The position numbers and the translations under genes were made by a program. The notes beneath the pieces are model-generated. The model made no database searches. It was not told where the DNA came from and saw nothing but the letters and a program-made list of their open reading frames with translations. Shown in pieces: positions 18,317 to 27,886 of a stretch of DNA of 64,000 nt. Source of the DNA: Eremothecium cymbalariae DBVPG#7215 (lineage: Eukaryota; Ascomycota; Saccharomycetes; Saccharomycetales; Saccharomycetaceae); contig NC_016450.1 of the NCBI RefSeq assembly GCF_000235365.1, positions 1,302,001 to 1,366,000 of the forward strand, read 5' to 3'. The number at the start of each line of letters is the position of its first letter. Positions within the stretch are counted from its first letter, which is position 1.

Positions 18317-18959
18317 CTCTCCTACGATGAACTCTCAGTCTAGTTGAAAAGAAACCTTGATAGCCTTTAATATTCTCTTGACTGCTCTCTGAACCCATCC
18401 TGATGTTCGATAATAGATGCGTTCTGGATGCTTTTCATTCGATTCTTCACAAGATCACCATAGCCCCTGTCCGGACGTTATAGGGAATATTGTACCTTAC
18501 CCCCGGACAACAAGCGTACTAAACCGAATGTAGCATTGGATAACGCAATTACTTAACGACCTATTGCACTATACAATAACTACTGGTTTGGGAATATTGG
18601 GTTGATGTTAAGTGTGGGAACATAGTATATGTCTGTTATTTTTTATTTAATACATCTGGTTTCTAGATATGGCACATAATCTTCCGAGAGAATCAATTAT
18701 ACGCTAAATAAATTCGCTACCGGGCATAAATAGCGCACAAAAACTGGATTCGGTACAAATATAAGATGTCAATTACTTCTCTCCGTGCGAGTATATATCG
18801 TTTCCGTGCCCAAAGAATGGTTTGGAGAGTGTTTGGCTTGGAACAAATAAAATAGTTCCTTTGGAAGACCACATTGGTCATGAAGGGATGGGATGAGGCT
18901 AGTATGCCATTTATTCAACTCCTATAAAGAAACAAACGAAATAAAGGAGTTCCACAAAC
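18317..18959. other. Gene-free interval between AIM39 and COX7
   Basis: Both flanking genes run on the - strand, so this holds the AIM39 promoter and the COX7 transcript end. No ORF, RNA gene or clear motif is supported. Confidence 0.5.
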
Positions 18960-19142
18960 CTAGTTTTTCTTGGCTTTGATACCCATAATAGCGTTTGGGA
19001 GGTAAAGCAATGGTGTAATCAAAGCGACGGTAAAAAGACCCCAGAAGGGGTACAAATAGAAAGCGGATCTTGGATGTCTCATCCACAAAGGTTTGGATGA
19101 GTTTTGGAATAATTTCTGGTATTCAATGATTCTGTTGGCCAT
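18960..19142 (-). CDS. COX7: Cytochrome c oxidase subunit VII
   Basis: The 60-residue product is nearly identical in layout to S. cerevisiae Cox7 (YMR256C, 60 residues): MANRIIEYQKLF, then KPLWMRHPRSAFYLYPF, one membrane helix (about 29-50) and the C-terminal NAIMGIKAKK. Cox7 is a single-span subunit of respiratory complex IV in the mitochondrial inner membrane. A CCAATCA element about 165 bp upstream suggests control by the Hap2/3/4/5 complex, as for other yeast respiratory genes. Confidence 0.97.
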   Translation of the reverse strand: MANRIIEYQKLFQNSSKPLWMRHPRSAFYLYPFWGLFTVALITPLLYLPNAIMGIKAKKN

Positions 19143-19305
19143 GTTTAGAGCTGTCTGTATCGGTTCAAGCTGTCTAATTTATATGGATGATATTGTTTCG
19201 AAGCAGGACGAGGTTAAATGAAAAGTGGTAACGAAGGTTATCGACTGGTTGAAGTTTTTTTTCTCGTTCTTGCAGGGGGCATGCGTTTCTGCGGACATTC
19301 GTGGG

Positions 19306-19312
19306 CCAATCA
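19306..19312 (+). promoter_or_regulatory. CCAAT box upstream of COX7 (Hap2/3/4/5 type)
   Basis: CCAATCA matches the CCAATNA consensus of the haem- and carbon-regulated Hap complex and lies about 165 bp upstream of the COX7 ATG. The rest of the interval 19143-19555 contains no supported gene; the 90-codon frame at 19225-19497 lacks an in-frame ATG start. Confidence 0.5.
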
Positions 19313-19555
19313 TATTGCAAGAAATCATTAAATATTCACAACATGGATCACAAAGGTCAGCAATACTAGGAGCTTCAAAGTTTGGAGCTCGTCAAGCTTC
19401 TATTAATGGGGATGTACTTCTCCATCCATTGGGATGCAACAACCAAGAGTTAGCCAGCGATGTAGCGTATCATTCCAAACGATACATAATATCGTAATTA
19501 ATATATGCAGTAGAAGCTGTGTTGGCCGATTATCAAGTACTTAGAATTATTTAGT

Positions 19556-20898
19556 CTATTCATCATCACTTTCTAATACCATAAACTTTCTCTTACGAAA
19601 GGCATGTTGCTTTTTTCGAGCTTTCCTTGTATGTTGTCGTATTTCAATAATTCTACTGTCGTCTAAAGAATCCCCACTGACAAACCCGTCACCGTCATTA
19701 TGCTCATAAAAATCGCTGTTGTGGCTGTCACTTGATGTTCTATTATCTCTCAATTCTTCTTCATCGTCGGTTATACTTAGCGAAACCTCTTCGAGCGGAT
19801 TTACATGTGTTGACGGTATTACCTCGATTTCGCTATTGCTGCTATCTGTTGAATCGCTGGAGCCGGAGCTTCCCGTAGTGTTTTGTGTTTTATGTACTCC
19901 ATGCCGTCTAATGATACTACCACTTCGCACCAGCACGTCATTGAATTCTTCATCAGTTTGCTCATCGCTGTCACACCTGTCGTCTTCGTCATTTACAATG
20001 AAGCCATCCATTTCGGAGTCAAACTCTTCGTCCTCAGATGTGCTGGTTATACGTGAAGAATGACGATAGTACTTATTTTCGTCATAGTATTCGTCACTTA
20101 AGTTAGTTACTTCATCGTGTAAAAAGTCTCTCGGCTGTCTTGTTGGAAACCTTCTATCCAGGGCCTCCGCCAGGCTTTCATCACTATCTCCTACAACTGA
20201 ATCTAGTTCTTCAATTATTTCAGCAGAACGAACTCTGTATTCATCAAGGTTTTGTTCTAAGCCTTCTAGCTCACTATCTGAGTATTCATCGCTGTTAAAC
20301 GTGTGTTCTTCCACCCCACCCCGCATCCTTGCGTGACAATGCGGACACACAGACCCTTCTACTTCCCAATGACAATTACTGCACCGTGCAACCCCATCGT
20401 CATCATCTACCACAGCGACAGCAGTGTTATCAAACACATTTCTATAAAGTCCGTTTTTTGCTACATCGCTTTTATATTCATTCATACTTTCTTCTTTAGC
20501 AGCTAGTAACGATGCAACCTCAGGGTCCCCCTTATCCAACACATCTATAAGAGACTCTAAAGTCTGCAGCAAACTTACATTGAGTGCTGGCATCGCCCCA
20601 ATAGTCGTTCTACACTGAGGACAGTTTAATTCTGTGGCGTTGTTGTTGTTCAACCAGTTGGAAATACAGTAGTAACAATAATTATGACCGCAAGAAGTCA
20701 TTACAGGAACATACATATAATCGTGGCATATAGTACAGATAGTAGTATCGAGTATTCGACGAATAATCTCATCACGCTTCTTCCCAGGCTGTTTAGTCTT
20801 CTTGGTTAGTAACTATATTCGACCGCGATGGCGACTCTCCAAATATTTCATGCAGTACATACCTCCTTAGGAACAGCTTTATGTAGTATTCCACTCAT
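19556..20898 (-). CDS. PSH1: E3 ubiquitin ligase Psh1 (RING), with one intron
   Basis: Psh1 (YOL054W) ubiquitinates mislocalised centromeric histone Cse4 for degradation. A continuous frame begins only inside the RING (ATG 20716), but splicing restores the N-terminus: exon 1 is 20898-20863 (MSGILHKAVPKE), the intron is 20862-20789, and exon 2 is 20788-19556, phase 0. The joined protein has about 422 residues (406 in S. cerevisiae). The RING reads CTICHDYMYVPVMTSCGHNY followed by CYYCISNWL and CPQCRTTIG, so all Cys/His ligands are present only with the extra exon-2 codons upstream of 20716. A second Cys4 cluster (CSNCHWEV...CPHCHARM) follows at mid-protein, then a long acidic Ser-rich tail that would suit histone binding. 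The orthologue in S. cerevisiae is intronless as far as I know. Confidence 0.88.
20789..20862 (-). other. PSH1: Spliceosomal intron of PSH1 (74 nt)
   Basis: The donor is GTATGT at 20862-20857, the branch site TACTAAC at 20811-20805, and the acceptor AACAG ends at 20789. Donor-to-branch spacing (about 55 nt) and branch-to-acceptor spacing (16 nt) suit a short yeast intron. Splicing joins GAG to CCT in phase 0 and supplies the two Cys of the first RING CxxC. The in-frame TAG at 20815-20813 lies inside the intron. Confidence 0.88.
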
Positions 20899-21307
20899 TA
20901 CTAATTCTCAAAGAGTACTAATTCTTACTTGGCACACTCGAGTAGTCTATTGGTTGGAAGTATTACTTGCTTAACTTTTTAATAATCTGTTTTAAACCTG
21001 TATACTTTTCTCATGAACTTGCAGGTCGACGCAGGTTAGGTAAGAAACATGATGCGGCACTAACTTTTTTGAACCCCCTTCCCCGTGTGGGACTAATAAA
21101 ATGCAAAATACATTCAACGGGAATATCTAGAAGGACATAACTATTTAGAGCCATCAATATTAAAAGTAAAATATGCTTTAAGAAAAAATAAATAATACTC
21201 ATATTGTGTAATTTAATCAGTACTTCAGCAGTCTATTCTATTGTAGAATTTTTGCTTCAGAATGGGGGGGGGGGTTAATTCCTGCGCCAGTGGAGGGAAA
21301 AATGACA
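20899..21307. other. Interval between PSH1 and PET111 with a G11 run
   Basis: It holds the PSH1 promoter and the PET111 3' region. A run of 11 G on the + strand (21264-21274) lies just downstream of the PET111 stop codon. No gene is supported; the 63-codon frame at 21011-21202 is unlike any family I know. Confidence 0.5.
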
Positions 21308-23674
21308 CTATGAGTGCCGGTGGTCTGAAGCAGACTCGGCAGCAGCAGCCTCCAAAATCTTTTGTTTTCTATAGACATGTAATTGTTCTTCGTATACCAA
21401 ATTATTCAGCCAGGTTTTCATGAAGGTTATCAGTTTTAACATTTCTTCTAGGCCTTCTATCTTAACTTTAGCGTAGTTTATTCTCATGATGTCCACTTGA
21501 TCATATAATTCTATTAACGTGGTTTTATTGGCATTTTTCGTTTCAAACAACTTTATCTGACGTTTTGTACTCGAAATCCAATATTTAGTAATATATGTGG
21601 AATATTGGTTTTCGTTAAACTCTTTGAGAGCATGCAGGAATTTTTCTGGTTCTCTCATTCTGACATATAGCATAAGTGCTGTTCTATAAAATAGATACAA
21701 CTCATATTTCTTCGTTACATTAGTCAGTTTCTTGGCGTTAAGGAGTAATTCAGGAGCTAATTTTGTAAGACTGAACCTAGAGCATAGTAAGGTAAGCTGA
21801 AGATAGTTTTGAAAGTTTAACTTTTGCTGACGCTGCTGAACAAAGGTCAAAATTTTCTGTTGGGCAAGCTTAATAGCCTCAGCTTTGTCTCCATTTTGTC
21901 GTATTTTTAATGACATGGACTTGTAGATGTCATTTCTTAACTCCAATATCTCAATCTTTATTGGAATATACTTGTATGTATGCCGCAACTTGGTGCATAA
22001 AAATCTTATCATCCTTGTAATGCCATGGTTTACACAGTATCTTAACAGCATATAGTAAAAGCTGAAATTTGGTCTGATTCCTAGTCTTACTTGACCCATG
22101 ATTAAGGAGCATGCCTTGTTGATCTTACGACGTTGCAAATATTCCACAACCCTTGATAAAATCTTGTAACTATTGTTCCCTGCAACTCTATATGCCTTTG
22201 TTTTGTCTCCAGTCATGTCAGGGTTCTTAGAGCATAATAAATTATTTACGCTAACTGGAAGCCACGGAAAAGTTCTACTGTACCATCTATCATTGTAAAG
22301 CAATTTAAATTCATTTTCCCATTCTTGTTTCAGCATTGGGTACCCTTGTACTGAACACATCCATATATAAGAAAATAACTGTCTGTTGAATTTCAAACCA
22401 TTTTCCTTGGGGAGGACTGAGACATCTTTTAGGTATTTTGTGAGATCATGAAGTAACCCGTACTTAGCAAAGTAACTGCATACAATTTGATGATGAGTGT
22501 TGCTAATTTGCACTTCCGCATCGCTGTGAACTAAGGCCAAACATGTTTTGAGCATTTGGAAATTCCCAGCACTTGCAAACCACTTCATTAAACGAAAATA
22601 AATATACTTCTTAGCGCTGACATTATTTTTGAACAAATCCAAAAGCTTACGTATTTCCTTTTCTACCTGTTCTTTAGGCCACTTTTCTGCATCCAACTGT
22701 AGGATTAATTGGCCCACCATGCAATAATAACTCTTTTGATGTTCTCCGTTGATTAACTTTGGATGTCTTGATAAGTGGTTCCAATATACTATTCCTTTAT
22801 CAAACCCGCCACGTTGTAATTCTAGTTGGACCATAGAAATTGTTTTAGGAGATGGCACCTGGTCAACTTTGTTTAACCACATTTCAAAAACCTCTTTCAA
22901 TGTCCACAAATCATCATTCTTGATTGTAAATTTTAGGAATATAAGTAGGCAATGCTCGTTGATAGGGAAAACATCTCTATTCTGGGTCATGTAATTGAAA
23001 AATTGTCTGGCTGTAATGTAATTCTTGTTTTCTAACATTGCTTTCAATCCCATAGCGAGAAACGATGGACTTATATCAGGATATTTGATATATTGTTTGA
23101 AAAGTACTTCCACAACTGGGTAGTTTCCAACTCTGGATTGTGTGTCTATCATCAATTTTAAAAATGTGTGATAAGTTTCTGCAGACATATGGGTATGCAA
23201 AGATGACCAATCTAAGTGATAAGCCTTGTATATACGATCAATGTCATAAAACCTTTCTAAATCTTTCAGGGCAGATATGAGAACTATTAGCTGCTCCGGT
23301 TTGAACATTGTATATTTGGTCTTCTTAAGTATAACCACTTCTTGTACGGCTTTCAACTCTCCATACAAAAATCGCTGTCGCCATGAAGATTCAAACTCCT
23401 CATCAGAAACAATAGAGATGGTATTTTGATTCGACGTCCTTCGTCGCAATTCATTTGAGGTTAATCCTGCATCACCGATGACATGACGTGTAGTTGAAGG
23501 TTCCTGAAGAGTATCTTTAACCCAACTTCGTATTTCTTCACTATGTTGTTCCTTTTCAATTTTATAACTTCGCACAATATAACCATATAAATTAACCTTT
23601 ATTCTACTCTTGTTGTGTCGGAACCACATTCGTTGAGTCTGTGTCAGAATAAGATTTCGACTTCTCGACCACAT
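21308..23674 (-). CDS. PET111: COX2 mRNA translational activator Pet111
   Basis: Pet111 (YMR257C) is a mitochondrial inner-membrane-associated PPR-like protein required to translate COX2 mRNA. The ORF has 788 codons (800 in S. cerevisiae), an Arg/Gln-rich acid-free N-terminus (MWSRSRNLILTQTQRMWFRH) as a presequence, and a long alpha-helical body with degenerate repeat motifs. Identification rests on length, helical-repeat character and position between PSH1/COX7 and ROY1, exactly as in the yeast order COX7-PET111-ROY1. A short in-frame uORF ends six bases before the start codon. The protein evolves fast, so residue-level motifs are few. Confidence 0.88.
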   Translation of the reverse strand: MWSRSRNLILTQTQRMWFRHNKSRIKVNLYGYIVRSYKIEKEQHSEEIRSWVKDTLQEPSTTRHVIGDAGLTSNELRRRTSNQNTISIVSDEEFESSWRQRFLYGELKAVQEVVILKKTKYTMFKPEQLIVLISALKDLERFYDIDRIYKAYHLDWSSLHTHMSAETYHTFLKLMIDTQSRVGNYPVVEVLFKQYIKYPDISPSFLAMGLKAMLENKNYITARQFFNYMTQNRDVFPINEHCLLIFLKFTIKNDDLWTLKEVFEMWLNKVDQVPSPKTISMVQLELQRGGFDKGIVYWNHLSRHPKLINGEHQKSYYCMVGQLILQLDAEKWPKEQVEKEIRKLLDLFKNNVSAKKYIYFRLMKWFASAGNFQMLKTCLALVHSDAEVQISNTHHQIVCSYFAKYGLLHDLTKYLKDVSVLPKENGLKFNRQLFSYIWMCSVQGYPMLKQEWENEFKLLYNDRWYSRTFPWLPVSVNNLLCSKNPDMTGDKTKAYRVAGNNSYKILSRVVEYLQRRKINKACSLIMGQVRLGIRPNFSFYYMLLRYCVNHGITRMIRFLCTKLRHTYKYIPIKIEILELRNDIYKSMSLKIRQNGDKAEAIKLAQQKILTFVQQRQQKLNFQNYLQLTLLCSRFSLTKLAPELLLNAKKLTNVTKKYELYLFYRTALMLYVRMREPEKFLHALKEFNENQYSTYITKYWISSTKRQIKLFETKNANKTTLIELYDQVDIMRINYAKVKIEGLEEMLKLITFMKTWLNNLVYEEQLHVYRKQKILEAAAAESASDHRHS

Positions 23675-23680
23675 ATTCTT

Positions 23681-23695
23681 TCAGCTTGATTTCAT
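23681..23695 (-). promoter_or_regulatory. Short upstream ORF in the PET111 leader
   Basis: ATG at 23695 opens a four-residue frame (MKSS) closed by TGA at 23681-23683, in the same frame as PET111 and six bases upstream of its ATG. The leader of S. cerevisiae PET111 is known to contain short upstream ORFs. The tight spacing would limit reinitiation and could keep Pet111 levels low; that effect is inference. The rest of 23675-24212 shows no gene. Confidence 0.45.
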
Positions 23696-24212
23696 GAATG
23701 CCTTGTAATGATATATAATGCTCTGAAACGAATAACACAAATGATGGAATTATGGATTTGGAATGCACGTTAGTTGGTCTATTTACAAGTAGCTTAACTG
23801 CACGTTCCACGGTATTTTGCGTCGTATTAAAGGTTGTTCAAATCTTGTAGGAGAAGATCGGTGATATCAAATGTACTCGAGAAGCAAAGAATGATTTACT
23901 AAAGTCAAAGGGCAAAATAATCTGAAAAGTTAGGAATTTGGCTTGAGATCCTTTTAAAACTGGATCGGCTTTCCTACCGAGGTCTATACTTGGTGATGAG
24001 TGGTAATAGATGGCTAGCCAATGTTAATTTTTCGAAGGGCGAAAAATTTTGGAATGTCGAATCATAAAAATAATAGCACGTATCTCTGAAAGGACGCCGA
24101 CAGGTGAAATAACCTTTGGTTTCAAAACAGCTCATAAAGATGACTCAACGTCTTTCTATATTCCTATATCGTATATATATTTATTTAAAACTCGCTTGGA
24201 TATTTATGTACG

Positions 24213-25868
24213 TTAGTCGTACATTGAGTTGTAACTGCCTTTGGCATCACAGAGATAGTATACCCCAGAAAGAAGACATCTTCTCAACGACGGTAAAATC
24301 TTCACCAAATTGTCCATATAACCGTTTAAAAAATGTGATATTACTGTCACTAAATGAAGGTATACCGATTCATCATATAAACACTCGAAATCATGAAAAT
24401 GGTTGAGTTGTTCGTAACCATGCATATTCCATGTATGTGATATTGGAGCCAAAGAAAATAATTTGATAGTCCAGTCAACTTCCGAGACAATCCTTTGAGA
24501 CATGGCATCACCAGCGTAAGCAAAAAGTACAGTTGGAATTAGATCTTTGTACATACCTGATTTGGTACAATAAAATTGATGGTTCATGAGATATCGATCG
24601 AAAACATCCATGACATTTGAACAGAATATGCAGTCGCATCCATTCCACAGTAAGTCACACACCAGGATTTCGTATGCAGATAAAGACTGTAACACTGAAG
24701 GAGCAATTAGAGTGGTTAGTGAATGAAGTTTTGGCAGGGTGTGTGCATACAAAGTTCTCCGCCTGAGATAATTCCCCTCCACAGCATCAGTGATAATACC
24801 ATTAAGCGGTGTATTGTGGCGGATGCTCAACTTGCGTAGATTATCAGAAACTTGAGGAATATGCAGAATAAACTTGCAGGCCCATAGATCCCATTTTTCT
24901 TCAGTACTATGACTGCCCAAAGTTGCAAAAGTTCGTTCAATCAACCCCAGTTCTTTCAATGATGGCAAACGGGCTGCTAGATCCATTACAAAGTTATCTG
25001 CGCAATCACAGTGAGACATCTCACAAGAAAACTCCAACTCCAGGCGTAGAAGCTTATTCAAAGGAACAACATCGCTCAAGTAAACTGATGTTAACTCTCG
25101 AAGTATCTTGTTGTAGTCATGCAGGCCATGTACATGACTGAACTTTAAAGACCGAAGGCCACCCAAAGAAATGCTTTCCGATTGTAAATATTGGAACAAA
25201 CGTAATCCAGAAAACTCAATATCATCAATAAAGAGCTCCTCTATATTGGGCAATAACTTCGTTTTAACTCGATCACATAAACAATCTGCTTTAAATGAAC
25301 TTGTAGTGAGTACCAGTTGTAGCGACTTGAGAGATTTGACGCAGCTTTCTGTTAATATATTTAAATCTTCAAGATTCACAATTCTCACACTGCTTAAATT
25401 CGACAGCTTTAGAAGTCTCTGATAGTTCGTTTGAAAAAGCATATCATCGCAAATACAAAAATTCTCAACTCTATCAAGTTCTAGTAGCTTGTCAATCAGC
25501 CGTTGTAGTAACTTGCGTCCAGAAAAAACATCAGCAAAGTTGTTTTTCTGGATTACCAACGTCTTTATCTCTACCAAGTGGGACGACTCCAGTAACCGCT
25601 CGATCCTGTCGTAAATCATTAAATCATTTTGGTCCGCAGTCTTCTTGATAGCCCTGTACCCGCTCAAATAAGTCCTGCCGCTATCTAATGCCCATCTATC
25701 ATCCCTCAACACAGGATCTTTGCATATTACAATTGTATTATAAAGACTTGGAAGTGCAACCTCTTTACAGAACCACTTGCTTGTTCTTGCAAGATTAACT
25801 AAATCATTTTGCGTAAGGAACTTGCAGACCTCAGTGAATACAATTTTCAACTCTGCTCTGCTACCCAT
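24213..25868 (-). CDS. ROY1: F-box-like protein Roy1
   Basis: Roy1 (YMR258C) is an F-box-like, Skp1-binding protein that represses the endosomal Rab GTPase Ypt52 without forming an SCF ligase. The 551-residue product (562 in S. cerevisiae) starts with a degenerate F-box (about 8-45: FTEVCKFLTQNDLVNLARTS) followed by a leucine-rich-repeat-like body (LSNLSSVRIVNLEDL, LRSLKFSHVHGLHDY). The start is the ATG at 25868 (MGSRAELKIVF); the frame is open 11 codons upstream but only to a GTG. Identification relies on position between PET111 and TRM732 plus the F-box/LRR layout. Confidence 0.85.
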   Translation of the reverse strand: MGSRAELKIVFTEVCKFLTQNDLVNLARTSKWFCKEVALPSLYNTIVICKDPVLRDDRWALDSGRTYLSGYRAIKKTADQNDLMIYDRIERLLESSHLVEIKTLVIQKNNFADVFSGRKLLQRLIDKLLELDRVENFCICDDMLFQTNYQRLLKLSNLSSVRIVNLEDLNILTESCVKSLKSLQLVLTTSSFKADCLCDRVKTKLLPNIEELFIDDIEFSGLRLFQYLQSESISLGGLRSLKFSHVHGLHDYNKILRELTSVYLSDVVPLNKLLRLELEFSCEMSHCDCADNFVMDLAARLPSLKELGLIERTFATLGSHSTEEKWDLWACKFILHIPQVSDNLRKLSIRHNTPLNGIITDAVEGNYLRRRTLYAHTLPKLHSLTTLIAPSVLQSLSAYEILVCDLLWNGCDCIFCSNVMDVFDRYLMNHQFYCTKSGMYKDLIPTVLFAYAGDAMSQRIVSEVDWTIKLFSLAPISHTWNMHGYEQLNHFHDFECLYDESVYLHLVTVISHFLNGYMDNLVKILPSLRRCLLSGVYYLCDAKGSYNSMYD

Positions 25869-26315
25869 TTTCACACCACAATATTCCCCCGTTCGATCCA
25901 CTCATGCAAAGAGGATGCAAAAGTACAGATATAAAATGATGATTCTGATTCTGATTCTAGAACTAGAACTAGTATTAAAACCAGAACTAAATATACCAAT
26001 TTAAGGTTTTTCTCGAGGCTTTAAAGGGATATACTGAATATCTTATCTAATTTAACTATAAATATTAACTAACCCTTTGGCATTTCACCAAAAGAAAAAC
26101 AAGATTTCTAAAGAAAACACTAAAAACAGTACAACCCAACGTACAAACGGTACCGTGTGTACGTACACTCCTGCACTTTGAGCGGTCAAAACATTCCATC
26201 ACCAGACACTGTTGGATTTTCCTTGCTCGAGGAAATCGTTTCTTTTTACAGAATGCAGAACAAAACAAAACGAAACCTTTCCGGGAATTGTAAAAAGATA
26301 TTCCGCAAAAAGTAA
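25869..26315. other. ROY1 promoter region with short repeats
   Basis: Three tandem GATTCT hexamers followed by two AGAACT hexamers occur at about 25,940-25,970, forming an imperfect inverted arrangement. A perfect 12-bp palindrome GTGTACGTACAC occurs at 26157-26168. No gene is supported. Confidence 0.45.
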
Positions 26316-26389
26316 CGACCTCGGTGAGGATTGAACTCACGATCTTGCGATTAACAGTCGCACGCCTTAACCAGCTTGGCCACGAAGTC
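26316..26389 (-). tRNA. tN(GUU): tRNA-Asn (anticodon GTT)
   Basis: The 74-nt - strand sequence folds as a complete cloverleaf. The acceptor stem is GACTTCG with CGAGGTC (one T-G wobble); the A box is GGCCAAGCTGGTTAAGGC-like; the anticodon arm is TGCGACTGTTAATCGCA with anticodon GTT; and the T arm is GTGAGTTCAATCCTCAC carrying the B box. Discriminator base is G. There is no intron. A short T run follows downstream (CTTTTTG) as the Pol III terminator. It is almost identical to S. cerevisiae tRNA-Asn. Confidence 0.97.
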
Positions 26390-27886
26390 TCACGTTCTCC
26401 TTGCATCTCCACCTAAACGTGCGCTAAATAAAGTAGCAAATTCATTTCTAGTCGTAAAATCAAAAGAGCACCTCTATAGTTAGGATAACAAGACAAAGAG
26501 ACAGCGAATCAGAGTCGTTAGGAGACTATGAAGATGATAAGGAGACCCAGATCGCTAGATTAGACTAGATTGGAGTAGAGACCATACAGCCGGTAACTGA
26601 TCCTCAATTAGCCCTCACGTGACGGGATCTTCAAGTAGCTCCACATACTCCCATTTTGTCCACTCTGTCCACCACCAGCATCATGCATATGATCGTCAGT
26701 TTATGAATTTATTATATAGGGATTATTTATTTATAGAATACTATTGATTAGCAACTTAGAGATAGATAAACAGGAAACAGGGAAAGAGTAGTACATTCTT
26801 CCATGGTATGCCAAACACAACCCTACCTGGCGACCGATAAGTAATCGTAGTAATTGGCAGCTACCGCCTAGATTTCTCGGGTGACTAACAAATCCGCATG
26901 ATGTCATGTCAGATGATGTTTCTTAAAAAACAAGACTGTTATCCAAAAAGAGCTACAGGATATGTGCGGCTGGGTGCAGGGCCGTATATGGAAGGAACCG
27001 GCTTTCTCGAACTCCTCCTTCTCCAGCCATGGCCTTTCGAGATGGGGGACGCGCAGGTAGCTTCGCAGAGTAGAAAGATCCACCTGCGTTACAATACAAT
27101 GGAACGGCATGAACAAATCGAGCGACAGTTCGAGGAAATAACACAATATTGTATTAAATCACTTACTTAGTTAGAGACAGACACAAACTATTCAATCCTA
27201 CCTAAAATATCAAAAACACCCACCGCAGTCATCCCTCTAAGGTATAATAAAAGATCCTCGCGTGCAAAAACCACAAAGCCATAGCCCGCACAACTTGTGG
27301 AAAAAACTTAAGCGATAACACAAGTAATGTCACCAATCAATGGGATTTGTAAGTTGTCCTGGTCAGCTCTGTTGGACTCCTCGGTGGCGTAAACTGGTTG
27401 CATATCTGTTGGTTTGTTTTGTTTAATATTAAGCTATGTACTGTGTATATTGCTTGGCCTTCTAGAATAAAAGTAGAAAAACCCTCGACAGGTAGATTTA
27501 GAGAACCATGCGATTCATGGCCTTTTATATGTTTTCTGGTCGCTATGTTTTCGATGAGACGGCATATCGACAACAATAACCTGAGTTGGTGAACGACTCA
27601 TGTCCCTTGGTTGGTCCGATCAAGGCAATATTCTTTCCTTTGCAGATGTAATTAATCGACTATGATCAAACTACAGTGTATCAACAGGCTACATGTGGTA
27701 AACTACAATTGCAGGAAAAGAAAAAAGGTGGAGAGCACTATTTAATCGAGTAGAACGGCAACTTCCTCGATAAAAATTATAGAAAAGTTATTGCAATTAA
27801 TAAATAACATTTCATTGTATATTGTGCGTTGGGGTGAAGCGCTTGCTTTTCATGGGTGGAGTCAATTATGGTGAAAAGAATTCTTT
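26390..27886. other. 1.5 kb gene-free region next to the tRNA gene
   Basis: This is the longest stretch without a convincing gene. On the - strand two TGTTA starts (26889 and 26488) and an AT-rich TATA-like block (about 26,708-26,745) could be remnants of retrotransposon LTRs, which often lie beside tRNA genes, but I could not pair ends or find target-site duplications. An E-box CACGTG lies at 26616-26621. The 90-codon frame at 26898-27170 has no recognisable family and overlaps equally long frames on the other strand. Confidence 0.4.

Noticed and set aside
19225..19497. 90-codon frame between COX7 and PSH1
   Set aside because: It starts with GTG, the nearest ATG is in another frame, and it occupies the COX7 promoter with its CCAAT box.
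26898..27170. 90-codon frame in the tRNA-proximal interval
   Set aside because: Comparable frames exist on the opposite strand over the same bases and no family resemblance is visible.
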